Assembly: GCF_014495685.1 (NCBI RefSeq)
Contig: NZ_JACTVI010000002.1
Coordinates: 24,742-88,741, forward strand
Origin: Streptomyces sp. TRM68367
Lineage (GTDB): Bacteria; Actinomycetota; Actinomycetes; Streptomycetales; Streptomycetaceae
Length of the DNA: 64,000 nt
Reading direction: 5' to 3'
Within the stretch, counting starts at the first letter, position 1; each line of letters begins with the position of its first letter. Position numbers and translations under genes: made by a program. The notes below the pieces were generated by a model. The model ran no database searches, was not told the DNA's origin, and worked only from the letters and a program-made list of their open reading frames with translations. This document shows, piece by piece, positions 28,381 through 36,787 of this stretch.

Positions 28381-30177
28381 TCAGGCGGCCGTGCCGTAGT
28401 CGCCCTGCTGGGGGGCGTGCTTGGCGACGGCGCGGGCGGTGATGGCCTTCGACGCGCGGGCGGAGGCGGCGGACAGCTCGTCGGCTCCGGGCTCCAGGTA
28501 CCAGGGACGCAGGTCGAGCATCGCGGCGCGCATGCCGGTGGCGAAGCACAGCGCGGTGCCCTTGGGCAGGGCCCGGATGGCGTCGGCCGGCAGGATCCGC
28601 TCCTGCCGCATCGACACGGAGGTCGACTTGCCGGACTCCGAGTGCGAGGTCGAGGTGGTCTCGACATCGTGGTCGCCGATCAAGCGGCTGAGCTTGTCGG
28701 CGAAGTCGGGGTCGTCGATACCGCTGCCGATGACCTTCACGGTCGAGGCGGACCACATGGCGTCCATGCCGGCGTCACCCCAGACCTTCTGGCCCTGGCG
28801 GTAGGACTGCAGGATCGTGATCGGGATGATCCCGCGGCTGCCGAGGTGCGAATACAGATCCGGCAAGTCGCTGATCTTGCACACGTTGGCGGCCTCGTCG
28901 AGGATCGCCAGCATCGGCGGGTCGAGCCGTCCGCCGGCGCGCTCGGCCTGGGCGGTCGCGGCCCGCATTACCGAGTCCGCGCACGCCGCGATCAGCGCAC
29001 TGGCGCCGCCGCCTCCGTCTTTGCTGAGCAGGAAGAGAGTGTCGGTGGAGCCGACGAACTGCGCCGGCTGAAATTCGGGGACGTCCTTCTGCGGCGTCAC
29101 CCAGGCCGCGATCTCGGAGTTGAGCAGCGCGGCGGCGTACTGGCGGGCGGTCTCGTAGATGCCGTCGCGGGTCTCGGGCGGGCCCTCGACGGTGCCCTTG
29201 AGCTGGGCGGCGACGGCGGCGAAACCGTGATCACGGAGGATGTCGAGTGGGGTCCGGTCGGCCGGGAAGGCGAGCCACTGCATGATGTCGGTGATCGGCC
29301 GCTCGTCGAGAGCCGCGGCCAGGAGCAGCTGGGACAGGATGTTGCTGCCGGCCTTGGACCAGAAGTCGCCCTGCTGGGATGCGTCGACGCTCGCGGCGAG
29401 GAAGTGGCCGGCCAGCCGGTTCGCCCCGTCCAGGGTGGTCGCGCTGGCCAGGGGGTTCCACCACATCTCGCGGGCAGCATGGGCGATCTGCTGCGGGTCC
29501 ATGGTCCACACCTGTCCCGCCTTCGCCCGCGCTTCGTAGGCCGTGGTGAAGGCATCGCCGGCGGCCTTGTTGCTGGTGAGCAGCACCGGTCCGGGGGCGT
29601 GCAGGATGGAGGGGATCGCGAGTGAGGTCGTCTTGCCGGAGCGGGGCGCCATGATTGCGACGGCGACGTCCTCGAACCCCATGCGCACCTCGTGCTTGGT
29701 GCCCTGCAGGTTGCCCAGGAGGATGCCGGTGTCCTTCGCGTCGATGTTCTTGGTGTCCTGCAGGCTCGGCCGCAGGGAGCGGGCCTTGTCGGTGATCGCC
29801 TTGGCCATCAGGGGCTCGATGTCCCGGGCCTTGGCCATGTCTGTGATCTTCTTTTTCCGGCCGCCGCTGCGGCTCTTGTGCCGGGCCCATACGACGCCGG
29901 CCGCCGCCCCGAGGGCCAGGAGCAGAAGGACGGGCACGATGCGGGCGCCGATCAGCAGGGACGTTTCTCCCGCATTGGGCCAGACCTGCTCGGGGTGGAG
30001 TAGGGCGGCGGTCGGCTGGTATGGCGCCCAGTCGGCTCCGGTGAGGTAGGCGGTGATGTTGCCCGAGAGCCAGGCGAGGTGGGCGAGGGGGACGACGATC
30101 GCGAGTACGCCGAGGAGGAGGCGCAGGACGAGGTCGTATCCGTCGGTGGACCTGTTCGAGGAGGAGGAAGGGGGCAA
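28381..30177 (-). CDS. VirD4/TraG-type coupling protein
   Basis: 598 aa. Two N-terminal membrane segments (about 17-40 and 77-97) anchor it. The Walker A variant APRSGKTTS is near 177-185, Walker B LAILDEAANV near 375, followed by an ITILQSYRQGQKVWG arginine/sensor region. Known: coupling proteins are hexameric ATPases that deliver the relaxase-DNA complex to the type IV channel. The start is TTG 30177 with GGAAG upstream; an in-frame TAG lies just before it. It is 25 kb from the VirB4 gene, an unusual separation. Confidence 0.9.
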   Translation of the reverse strand: MPPSSSSNRSTDGYDLVLRLLLGVLAIVVPLAHLAWLSGNITAYLTGADWAPYQPTAALLHPEQVWPNAGETSLLIGARIVPVLLLLALGAAAGVVWARHKSRSGGRKKKITDMAKARDIEPLMAKAITDKARSLRPSLQDTKNIDAKDTGILLGNLQGTKHEVRMGFEDVAVAIMAPRSGKTTSLAIPSILHAPGPVLLTSNKAAGDAFTTAYEARAKAGQVWTMDPQQIAHAAREMWWNPLASATTLDGANRLAGHFLAASVDASQQGDFWSKAGSNILSQLLLAAALDERPITDIMQWLAFPADRTPLDILRDHGFAAVAAQLKGTVEGPPETRDGIYETARQYAAALLNSEIAAWVTPQKDVPEFQPAQFVGSTDTLFLLSKDGGGGASALIAACADSVMRAATAQAERAGGRLDPPMLAILDEAANVCKISDLPDLYSHLGSRGIIPITILQSYRQGQKVWGDAGMDAMWSASTVKVIGSGIDDPDFADKLSRLIGDHDVETTSTSHSESGKSTSVSMRQERILPADAIRALPKGTALCFATGMRAAMLDLRPWYLEPGADELSAASARASKAITARAVAKHAPQQGDYGTAA

Positions 30178-30209
30178 GGGCTACGTGCTTCCGGGCGGGG
30201 ACGGAGGGA

Positions 30210-30992
30210 TTAGCGGCTGCGGCCGTTCTTGACCGGCGGAGGCGCCGAGGGCATCGGTGTGGCCGGCGGGACGGCGTGCCGGGCAGCGAGGGTGCGGACG
30301 CGTTCTTCCAGCGCCCCTGCGACGAGTACGGCGAGCACGTCTGTGGTCCGGCGGGTGACGACGTTCGGGTCGTGGGTCGGCAGACTGTGCACGCTGTCGG
30401 TGCGCGCTACGGGGGCCGGATCGGCGAGCGCGGCGGTGAACGCGGTGACCAGGCGCGCGGGAGTGTGCTCGCCGAAGCGGGCCTGCCACACCTTCTGATG
30501 CAGGCCGAGCGTGACGGTGACGAACCAGGCTCCCGGATCACCGGGCGTTCCCAGGCGCTCGACGTACGCCGCCTTGTCGGGCGATACGAGGCCGTCGTCG
30601 CCGTACGGTGACCAACCGATCTGCCGGAGCGGTTCGTACGGGTCGGACGATGTACTCGCTGTTGAGGCGGGGTCGGTGAGGGTGTCGGTGACGGCGGCGA
30701 TGAGTTCGACCGGGGTGCGGGCGCCGAAGCTCGCGTACCAGGCGGGCCGGTCCGGTTCCGCAGCGTGGCTGAGCGTCCACCACTGCCCATCGGGTTCGGG
30801 CTCCAGGCGCAGGAGGGCCTTCTGGTCGGGGCTGGAGAGCAGGACGCGTGGCATCAGGGGGTCGTTGCCGTGACTCCAGCCGCAGGCGCGGTGGAGGGGG
30901 ACGGTGATCCAGGCGGGATCACCGCCGCCGGCGAGGTGCCGCGGTGCGATGAAGTAGACCTCGACGGTCTCGGGAGCCGGGGGCATGCTCAC
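30210..30992 (-). CDS. DUF317-domain protein
   Basis: 260 aa. Repeat 1 starts IAPRHLAGGGDPAWITV and runs to RPAWYASFGARTPVELIA; repeat 2 is IGWSPYGDDGLVSPDK to KVWQARFGEHTPARLVTAF. Its GTG (30992) overlaps the preceding stop as GTGA. Function unknown; it is one of five intact DUF317 genes in the element. Confidence 0.8.
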   Translation of the reverse strand: MSMPPAPETVEVYFIAPRHLAGGGDPAWITVPLHRACGWSHGNDPLMPRVLLSSPDQKALLRLEPEPDGQWWTLSHAAEPDRPAWYASFGARTPVELIAAVTDTLTDPASTASTSSDPYEPLRQIGWSPYGDDGLVSPDKAAYVERLGTPGDPGAWFVTVTLGLHQKVWQARFGEHTPARLVTAFTAALADPAPVARTDSVHSLPTHDPNVVTRRTTDVLAVLVAGALEERVRTLAARHAVPPATPMPSAPPPVKNGRSR

Positions 30993-31555
30993 TTCCGTGC
31001 CGCAATCCGTCGGAGGGGTGCGGGGACCGGTATGGGGGCCAGAGGCGAACGGGCCTTGCGAGCGGAGGAGTTGATCTCCCGGAGTGCCTTGCCGTGAGTG
31101 GCCCAGTCATCGAGGTAGCTCCACGATTCGGCGTGATGCTCGGCGAGGGCGTCGTCGAAGTCGGCGGTGCCTGGCTTGGCGGTGACGGGGAGGGCGTCTC
31201 GGGTCTCCAGCCACTGCTCGTGCAGTTCGTCGAGCCGGTCGAGGGCGTCGCGCAGGACGCCCAACTGGTAGACCCAGCGGCTCTGCACCGTGTTCTCCGG
31301 CAGCTGGGCCAGCTGTGTCTCGGCGGTGGCCAGCAGGTGACGGGCGCCGTAGCGGAGCGGCTCGAACGCCTCAGCGGTGTCTGCGTCGCGCTGGCTCGCG
31401 CGCATGCCGTAGGCGTGGTCGTCGTGGGGCCAGCCGTCGAGGTCGGTGTGCTCGTCGGAGTAGGCGTCCCAGGCGTCGAGGATCTTCTTGCTGTCGCTCA
31501 GATAGTCGTCGAGGTGGCGGAGGAAGTCGCGGTGTGCGTGGTGGTCGGTGGAGAT
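30989..31555 (-). CDS. Hypothetical helical protein, start codon unclear
   Basis: About 188 aa. Acidic, His/Asp-rich and helical (HRDFLRHLDDYLSDSKKI; LLATAETQLAQLPENT; LGVLRDALDRLDELHEQWL). The coding pattern begins right after the preceding DUF317 stop, but no ATG/GTG/TTG is in frame there. The first plausible codon is ATC at 31555, 9 nt after AGGA. The first in-frame ATG would remove about 50 residues. Function unknown. Confidence 0.6.
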   Translation of the reverse strand: MSTDHHAHRDFLRHLDDYLSDSKKILDAWDAYSDEHTDLDGWPHDDHAYGMRASQRDADTAEAFEPLRYGARHLLATAETQLAQLPENTVQSRWVYQLGVLRDALDRLDELHEQWLETRDALPVTAKPGTADFDDALAEHHAESWSYLDDWATHGKALREINSSARKARSPLAPIPVPAPLRRIAARK

Positions 31556-31574
31556 GAGGTGGAGTCCTGTCCGT

Positions 31575-32396
31575 TCAGCGGCGAGCGGCCGGCTGGGCTG
31601 GGCCAGCCTTTGCCGGGGTTGTCGTGGGCTTCGTCTGCTGCCGGCGGGCGGAGCGTGCCCGGGCGCGGAGCGACTCGATACGGGTGGTGTGCGCGTCGAC
31701 CACCTGCTGTGGGCGTAGTGAGCTGGCCTCCTGCACAACGCTGTAGTGGCCGGTGCGGTCGTACATGCCGCGCTGGAGCGGGCTACGGTCGGCCAGCGCG
31801 GTGAGGAACGATCCGACCAGGTGGGCGGGGGTGCGCTCGTCGAAGTAGGCGTGCCAGATGCGCGGGCCGTGGAACTCTCCGTGGCCGGGCTCACGGGTCT
31901 CGACGTGCCAGGACGGCCGGTCGCGAAATTCGCTCAGCGGGCGCAGTTCGATGTGACACATGGAGTCCGGCGAGCGCGCCGTGCCGTCCGAGTCGCGGTG
32001 CCACCCCGCCGAGGTCACCGGTTGCCACGGGTCCGGCTGCTGTGGCGGCGGGACGATGAGGGCGTCCGTGAAGCTGGCGAGGACCTCGGCGGGCACGAGT
32101 TCACCGAACTCGGCGTACCAGCCGGGCTCGGTGTCGGTGGGCTCCGCCCGCAGCCGCCACCACGCCGAGGTGGCGGACTGCGGGTCGAACTGGAGGCGGT
32201 GGCGCAGGTCGGGGCTGCGCAGGACGATCTCGGCACTCAGGGGGTCGGAGACGGCGCTCCATCCGGCGGCGGTCAGACCGTGGGTGACGTGGCGGGCGTC
32301 TCCGGGGCCGGCGAGGTGGCGGGGGCTGGTGTCGAACGGGATGCGCCCGGCGTGCTTGTCGGCGTACGCGGCGAGCTGCCGTTCGCTCAGCGGCAC
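31575..32396 (-). CDS. DUF317-domain protein
   Basis: 273 aa from the GTG at 32396, which overlaps the upstream gene by 10 nt. Repeat 1: TSPRHLAGPGDARHVTHGL to EPGWYAEFGELVPAEVLA. Repeat 2: SAGWHRDSDGTARSPDS to IWHAYFDERTPAHLVGSFL. C-terminal Arg/Gln-rich tail. Function unknown. Confidence 0.8.
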   Translation of the reverse strand: MPLSERQLAAYADKHAGRIPFDTSPRHLAGPGDARHVTHGLTAAGWSAVSDPLSAEIVLRSPDLRHRLQFDPQSATSAWWRLRAEPTDTEPGWYAEFGELVPAEVLASFTDALIVPPPQQPDPWQPVTSAGWHRDSDGTARSPDSMCHIELRPLSEFRDRPSWHVETREPGHGEFHGPRIWHAYFDERTPAHLVGSFLTALADRSPLQRGMYDRTGHYSVVQEASSLRPQQVVDAHTTRIESLRARARSARRQQTKPTTTPAKAGPAQPAARR

Positions 32397-32743
32397 CGGC
32401 AGTACCCCGGCTCGCTCGTGCCGGCGCTGCCGTACAGGTCGCGGAGGTCGTCTAGGACGTAGTGGAGGGTGTGCTGGTCGGTCTGCTCCCACGCGGCCGT
32501 GCGCAACTCGGTGATCAGAAGGTCGACCTGCGCGGTGCGCGGGACGTCCGGGGCCTCCTGCAGGGCACGAGCGAGGGCGCGCAGGGTGTCGGCGAGCTGA
32601 ACGGGCAGGCCCGTGTACTCATCGAGAAGGGGCTCGACGAGGGCGAGGGCCTCCACGGGGTCAGGGTTCTCGCGCAGGTAGTCGGTGAGGTCCGACAGGG
32701 TCTCGGTCGCGGTGCGAATGGTGTCCGGGGTGAGTGCGGGCAT
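32387..32743 (-). CDS. Small protein, possible distant helical-module member
   Basis: 118 aa from the ATG at 32743 behind AAGGAG. Almost all helical: LSDLTDYLRENPDPVEALAL, EPLLDEYTGLP, LADTLRALARALQEAP. The order L-T-x-x-L, P-x-x-A, L-D-x-x-x-G-L resembles the module seen at 51.5 and 53.8 kb. Coupled with the neighbouring DUF317 genes. Function unknown. Confidence 0.65.
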   Translation of the reverse strand: MPALTPDTIRTATETLSDLTDYLRENPDPVEALALVEPLLDEYTGLPVQLADTLRALARALQEAPDVPRTAQVDLLITELRTAAWEQTDQHTLHYVLDDLRDLYGSAGTSEPGYCRCR

Positions 32744-32768
32744 CGGGCTCCTTGGGACGGGCATCGGG

Positions 32769-33572
32769 TCAGCGGCGGGTCCGGGCGCCGCCGGCGTGGG
32801 TATAGGGACGGGCGGTGGTGCGCGGCCGTGTGCTTCGGGCGCTGTTGCGGGCCCAGGTGGCGGCGCGGGCGGCCGTGATCCGGGCCTGCTGCCACGCACT
32901 GAGCTGGGAGGGCTTGACGGAGACCGACCAGGTACGGATCTGCGCGCTCAGCGGCACGCGTCCGCGTGGGCGCATCACGGGATCGGGGCCGCCGAGTTCG
33001 GTGGAGAAGGCTTGCACCAGGTGCATCGGCGTGTTCGGCGTGAAATTGGCCGTCCATCCGTTGCCCTTCTGGTCCTTCGCTCCGGTCCACCACATCGCCG
33101 AGCCGTCGGCGCCCTGGTGGTACTGCATCCACGCGGTGCCGTCGGGGCTGGTCGCGGTGTAGTGCTCGCCCTCGAAACGCGTGTGCCAGTTCTGCTCCTG
33201 CAGGGGCGCCCAGACGTTGGGGGCGTGGGCGGAGCGGGGTCGGGTGAGGGCGTCGGTCAGGCCGGCGACGATCTCCACCGGGGTCTGTCGGCCCAGGTGC
33301 GCCGTCCACTCGCCGTTGGGGCCGTCCGCTTTGCCGTGGATGGTCCACCCGCCGGGAAGGACATTGGGGTCGTAGGCGACACGGACGGTGCGGTCGGGGC
33401 TCTCCATGAGCAGAGGGCCGTTCGTCTTGGACTTGTCCCGCCATCCCGAGGCGCGCAGGAACTCCGAGACGTGTCGGATGTCGCCGCCGCCGGCGAGGGC
33501 ACGGGGCTGGACGAGGTAGTGCTGCTCGGCCTGTTCGCCTGGCCCCCAGCCCTGCCATTGCTTCTTCTTCAC
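32769..33572 (-). CDS. DUF317-domain protein
   Basis: 267 aa from the GTG at 33572 (GTGA overlap). Repeat 1: VQPRALAGGGDIRHVSEFL to EWTAHLGRQTPVEIVAGL. Repeat 2: TATSPDGTAWMQYHQG to GWTANFTPNTPMHLVQAF. The tail is Ala/Arg/Thr-rich and basic, which could bind nucleic acid. Function unknown. Confidence 0.8.
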   Translation of the reverse strand: MKKKQWQGWGPGEQAEQHYLVQPRALAGGGDIRHVSEFLRASGWRDKSKTNGPLLMESPDRTVRVAYDPNVLPGGWTIHGKADGPNGEWTAHLGRQTPVEIVAGLTDALTRPRSAHAPNVWAPLQEQNWHTRFEGEHYTATSPDGTAWMQYHQGADGSAMWWTGAKDQKGNGWTANFTPNTPMHLVQAFSTELGGPDPVMRPRGRVPLSAQIRTWSVSVKPSQLSAWQQARITAARAATWARNSARSTRPRTTARPYTHAGGARTRR

Positions 33573-33952
33573 CGGTGCCGCCGGACGACGAGCGGTGCGG
33601 GTGCCGGGGGCTTCGGCGCGGTGGTGGCGGGCTGGGTGCCGACGTGCCGGAGGGTGTCTTTGTGTTCGTCCAGGTCGAGGGTGATGTCGTGCAGTTCGTT
33701 CGAGGCGCGGCCCAGCGCGAGCCACACCTCCGCGGGGAGAGCGCCTCGTTCGGCCTGGTCCTTGGCGAACATGCTGCCGGTGGCGACGAGGTGGGTGATG
33801 CTGCCGAGGATTCCGGCGTCCGGGTCTAGGACGCGGGCGATGACCTGCGCGGCCTGGGGCGGGGGAAGCTGGGAGAGGTGGTCGGCGAGCTGGCCGAGTT
33901 GTCGGGTGATCTCGTCGGCCAGTTTCACCGGGTAGGGGGCGGGGTGGGTCAT
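33569..33952 (-). CDS. Helical-module protein
   Basis: 127 aa. The ATG at 33952 has a strong SD (GGAGGAGC). One module: LGQLADHLSQLPPPQAAQVI, ARVLDPDAGILGSITHLV, ELHDITLDLDEHKDTLRHV, aligned by eye with the proteins at 51523 and 53804. No enzyme motif. Translationally coupled to the following DUF317 gene. Confidence 0.7.
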   Translation of the reverse strand: MTHPAPYPVKLADEITRQLGQLADHLSQLPPPQAAQVIARVLDPDAGILGSITHLVATGSMFAKDQAERGALPAEVWLALGRASNELHDITLDLDEHKDTLRHVGTQPATTAPKPPAPAPLVVRRHR

Positions 33953-33974
33953 GCTCCTCCGGGTCGGTGGACGG

Positions 33975-34160
33975 TCAGTGGTGGTGGCGGTGGCCGACGC
34001 GCTGCGTCTCGGCGAGGACGGCCTCCGGGCGGGCGCTGGCGAGCGGGGAGGCGCGGTCGGGGCCGGTCGGGATGCAGGCGCGCAGGTAGCGGCGGAACAG
34101 GGCTGTCGCGAGTCGGGGTTTGAGCCGGTTGCTGATCGGTGGGGGTGTGCGGGCTGCTAC
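33975..34160 (-). CDS. Small basic protein, non-canonical start
   Basis: About 61 aa in a frame with strongly GC-rich third positions (LATALFRRYLRACIPTG; PEAVLAETQRVGHRHHH), ending in a His-rich tail. GGAG lies 6 nt before a GTA codon at 34160, where the frame opens; no standard start is available. It lies between a 13-bp hairpin and the next SD. Too short for family assignment. Confidence 0.45.
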   Translation of the reverse strand, partial: VAARTPPPISNRLKPRLATALFRRYLRACIPTGPDRASPLASARPEAVLAETQRVGHRHHH

Positions 34161-34189
34161 AGGTTTCTCCGGGGATCGGGCGGTGCGGT

Positions 34190-34220
34190 GGTCGGCCCCG
34201 GCGTGGTGCCGGGGCCGACC
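34190..34220 (-). terminator. Intra-operon hairpin
   Basis: Perfect 13-bp stem GGTCGGCCCCGGC / GCCGGGGCCGACC with a 5-nt loop, 8 bp beyond the stop of the gene at 34229. It could end or attenuate the transcript ahead of the small gene and the DUF317 group. Confidence 0.7.
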
Positions 34221-34228
34221 GGGTGGCC

Positions 34229-34636
34229 TTACGGGGTGCGGCGGGCTGGAGAGGGGCGCGAGGGGGAGCTGGCCGGTGCCGGATGCTGCGCGGCAGGGCG
34301 AGCCGCACGGGTGCGGACGTCGTGCACGGCCTGCCGGTAGGTGGCTTCGTCGAAGATGTCGGGCGTGCAGTTGACCTCGTACCCGGCCAGGAGCAGGGCG
34401 GGGATGGCGCGGGTCGCCAGGCGCTTCTGCTCGTCGGCATCGAGGTGTTCGGGCACGGTGTGCCAGATGTACAGCGGCGCGCCCGTGGGGTATTCGTGAC
34501 GTTCGAGGCCGAGCTGTTCCAGCAGGCCGTGGAGTTTGGCGGGGGCGCCGGTGGGGGTGTCGGCGTGGATGGTGGTCGTCAGGGCCTTGATGTAGACCTC
34601 GACGTCCGTGCCGTATTCGTCGGCCAGGTTGGCCAT
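34229..34636 (-). CDS. Hypothetical protein
   Basis: 135 aa from the ATG at 34636 behind GGAGAG. Contains DVEVYIKALTTTIHADTP, LYIWHTVPEHLDADEQKRL and AIPALLLAGYEVNCTPDIFD; the last resembles the C-terminal half of the neighbour at 36079 (LRTAGYHVDCDEGFDT). Probably a small alpha/beta domain reading 'hour/age' type positions cannot be inferred; function unknown. Confidence 0.65.
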   Translation of the reverse strand: MANLADEYGTDVEVYIKALTTTIHADTPTGAPAKLHGLLEQLGLERHEYPTGAPLYIWHTVPEHLDADEQKRLATRAIPALLLAGYEVNCTPDIFDEATYRQAVHDVRTRAARPAAQHPAPASSPSRPSPARRTP

Positions 34637-34652
34637 GTGTTTCTCTCCGGGT

Positions 34653-35300
34653 TCAACGGCGGCGGGAGGCCGGGGGCTGGGCGTTGCTCGGCGGCGGTGT
34701 GGGGGCCGCCGGTTGCGGAGCGCGGGCGGCGTGGTTGCGGGCGCGGAGGATCACGTGCGCGGCCTGGCTCAGGGAGCTGGCGGTGTCCCCGAGCCGTGCG
34801 AGGGGTTCGGGTTCCTCGCCGGGGGCAGCCCGCTGGAGGTCACTGGCGGCGATCCAGCCCCGGACGACCACTTCCCTGGTGAGGGGCAGCAGCCCGTTGA
34901 CCGGGGCGGCGATCTCGGTCAGCACCTCGGCCACCGCACTGCTGGTCCTGGCGGCCGAGGCCCGCTCGGCGAGCTGGGCGAGGTAGCGCAGGGCCGCGTC
35001 ATGTTCGCTGTCCGGCGTGGCCAGCGCGTTCAGAGCGGGGTCGAGGTGGACGCTGTGACCGGCGGCGAGCAGGGCATGCAAGGCGGTGGTCGCCTTCAGC
35101 CGCTGCTGCTCGACGGGCAGGCCGTGCGGAAGTCGGTGGTAGTCCCCGCGGGGTCCGGGGACGGAGAGGAAGCCGCCGGTTCGCTGGAGGATGTCCGCCG
35201 CCTTCTCGGTGCCGCCGATGGCGACGACCAGGTCGGTACGCGGGTCCTTAGCGATGGTGACGTACTCCAGCACCCAGAACTCGGGCTCCGACTGCTTCAT
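34653..35300 (-). CDS. Two-part protein with C-terminal helical module
   Basis: 215 aa, ATG 35300 (ATGA overlap). The N-terminal part (LGYE-like alpha/beta: LVVAIGGTEKAADILQRTGG, LHALLAAGHSVHLDPALN) resembles the genes at 34229 and 36079. The C-terminal half is the helical module (LAERASAARTSSAVAEVLTE, APVNGLLPLTREVV, LGDTASSLSQAAHVI). Function unknown. Confidence 0.7.
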   Translation of the reverse strand: MKQSEPEFWVLEYVTIAKDPRTDLVVAIGGTEKAADILQRTGGFLSVPGPRGDYHRLPHGLPVEQQRLKATTALHALLAAGHSVHLDPALNALATPDSEHDAALRYLAQLAERASAARTSSAVAEVLTEIAAPVNGLLPLTREVVVRGWIAASDLQRAAPGEEPEPLARLGDTASSLSQAAHVILRARNHAARAPQPAAPTPPPSNAQPPASRRR

Positions 35301-36055
35301 CGAGCCCTGGCGGTCGGCGTACGGTTGCTTGCCGGGGAGGGCGGCATGGAGGCTGGGGCGGAGGTGGGCGCGGTCCGGCCTGCGGGGTGCTGGAGGGCGG
35401 TGCCGATGCCGAGGGCGTCGAGCTGAGGGCCGATCTCGCGCAGGGCGCGTGCCTGCGCCCTGGTGTCGCCGCCGCTGAGGCGGTAGGTGCCGCTCTGCGG
35501 GTCCTGGACAAAGCCGTTGGCGACGAGGATCGCGCCGGCACGGTCGTCGACGGGGGCGGTGGCGACGCTGCCGTCCAGCTGCCAGGTCAGGACGACCCGG
35601 TCCGGCTGGGAGGGCTGGATGCCGCCCAGGGCGTTGTGCCGGACCTGGGCGAGCGCGCTGTCGTAGCGGGCGAGCAGGTCATCGGCGACGTGCTCGGCGC
35701 TCAGGAACGGATCGTCCGCCAGGGCGATGCCGTTGGGCTCGGGGACAGCGCGGTACGCCTCGTCGGGCAGGGCGCGCGGGGCGACGGCGGCGATGAGGAA
35801 TCCGTCGCGTTCGTCGTGCCGGTCCAGAAGGACGAGCTGGGCGCCGTCGGGGCGGCTCAGGACGGCTGCCTGCCGGAGCGGGTGCTCGGCGAGGGAGGCG
35901 GCGGCCAGGTCCAGGTCCCAGATGCGGTCAGCCAGTTCGGTGAGGTCGTCCTTGGCCTCCGGCGGAAGGTGAGTGCTGGTCCAGGTGTCGGGGAGTTCGC
36001 CGGCGAGGACGTCGGCGTACGAGGCGAGGCGCTCGGAGGTGTCGTAGTCGTGCAT
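35297..36055 (-). CDS. Hypothetical protein, paralog of 50711-51505
   Basis: 252 aa from the ATG at 36055 (AAGGA upstream). It shares with the gene at 50711 the opening ADVLAGELPDTWTST, the middle VPEPNGIALADDP, and the helix ARYDSALAQVRHNA, then a strand VVLTWQLDGSVATAPV. The C-terminus is Pro/Thr-rich. No known family; probably an element-specific protein duplicated within the element. Confidence 0.7.
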   Translation of the reverse strand: MHDYDTSERLASYADVLAGELPDTWTSTHLPPEAKDDLTELADRIWDLDLAAASLAEHPLRQAAVLSRPDGAQLVLLDRHDERDGFLIAAVAPRALPDEAYRAVPEPNGIALADDPFLSAEHVADDLLARYDSALAQVRHNALGGIQPSQPDRVVLTWQLDGSVATAPVDDRAGAILVANGFVQDPQSGTYRLSGGDTRAQARALREIGPQLDALGIGTALQHPAGRTAPTSAPASMPPSPASNRTPTARAR

Positions 36056-36078
36056 GGTGTCCTTGGGCGAGGTGAGGG

Positions 36079-36774
36079 TCAGCGGCGCAGTCCGGCGGCC
36101 ACCGGTGGCGGCGGGGCCGGGAGCGTGCGTGGCGGGGGCGGGCAGGCGCACACGGCGGAGCGCTCGCGTTCGGTGGCGGAGACCTCTTGGGTGCAGGCGC
36201 TGCGGCCGGGGTGCGGTGCGTGCCGGTCGGCGAGGGTGTTGCGGGTGTCGGCGAGGTCGGTGCGGATGAGGCGGAGGTGCTCGTCGGAGAGGTAGCGCAG
36301 CCGCCGGGCGATGTAGGGGTCGGCCGCCTGGCCGAGCCCGTCATGGAAGTCGGCGGTGGCGGTGAGGACATCGCCCAGAGCGGCGAGGATGCCGTCGTGG
36401 GCGGCGGTCAGCTCGGTCAGCGCGTCGGCCGCCTCTTCCGTGGTGGTGGCTTCGCGTATGCGCTCGGCGATGTGGGCTACGGAGGAGCCCAGCGGCAGGT
36501 AACGGGCCGGGCGGTAGTCGGTGTCGAAGCCCTCGTCGCAGTCGACGTGATACCCGGCGGTCCGGAGGCGGGCGACGGCGTCGGTGGCGAGATCGGACTC
36601 GCCGTCCTCGGTAAGGCCGGTGGGTGCGCGGTGGTAGGTCTCGTGGACGCGGACAACGGCGATGAAACCCGCGCGCTGCAGGACGCTGTGCGCCTCGGAG
36701 TCCCCGCCGCGGGCGAGGAGTTCGTCGGAGTGCGGGTCCCGGCGGATGTCCAGGAAGCGGTCGGCAAGGGGCAA
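36079..36774 (-). CDS. Two-part protein with C-terminal helical module
   Basis: 231 aa from the TTG at 36774 (AGGAG 9 nt upstream). The N-terminal domain has VLQRAGFIAVVRVHETYHRA and ARLRTAGYHVDCDEGFDTD, like the genes at 34229 and 34653. The C-terminal half is the helical module (IAERIREATTTEEAADALTE; GILAALGDVLTATADFHDG). Function unknown. Confidence 0.7.
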   Translation of the reverse strand: MPLADRFLDIRRDPHSDELLARGGDSEAHSVLQRAGFIAVVRVHETYHRAPTGLTEDGESDLATDAVARLRTAGYHVDCDEGFDTDYRPARYLPLGSSVAHIAERIREATTTEEAADALTELTAAHDGILAALGDVLTATADFHDGLGQAADPYIARRLRYLSDEHLRLIRTDLADTRNTLADRHAPHPGRSACTQEVSATERERSAVCACPPPPRTLPAPPPPVAAGLRR

Positions 36775-36787
36775 AGAGACGTTTCTC

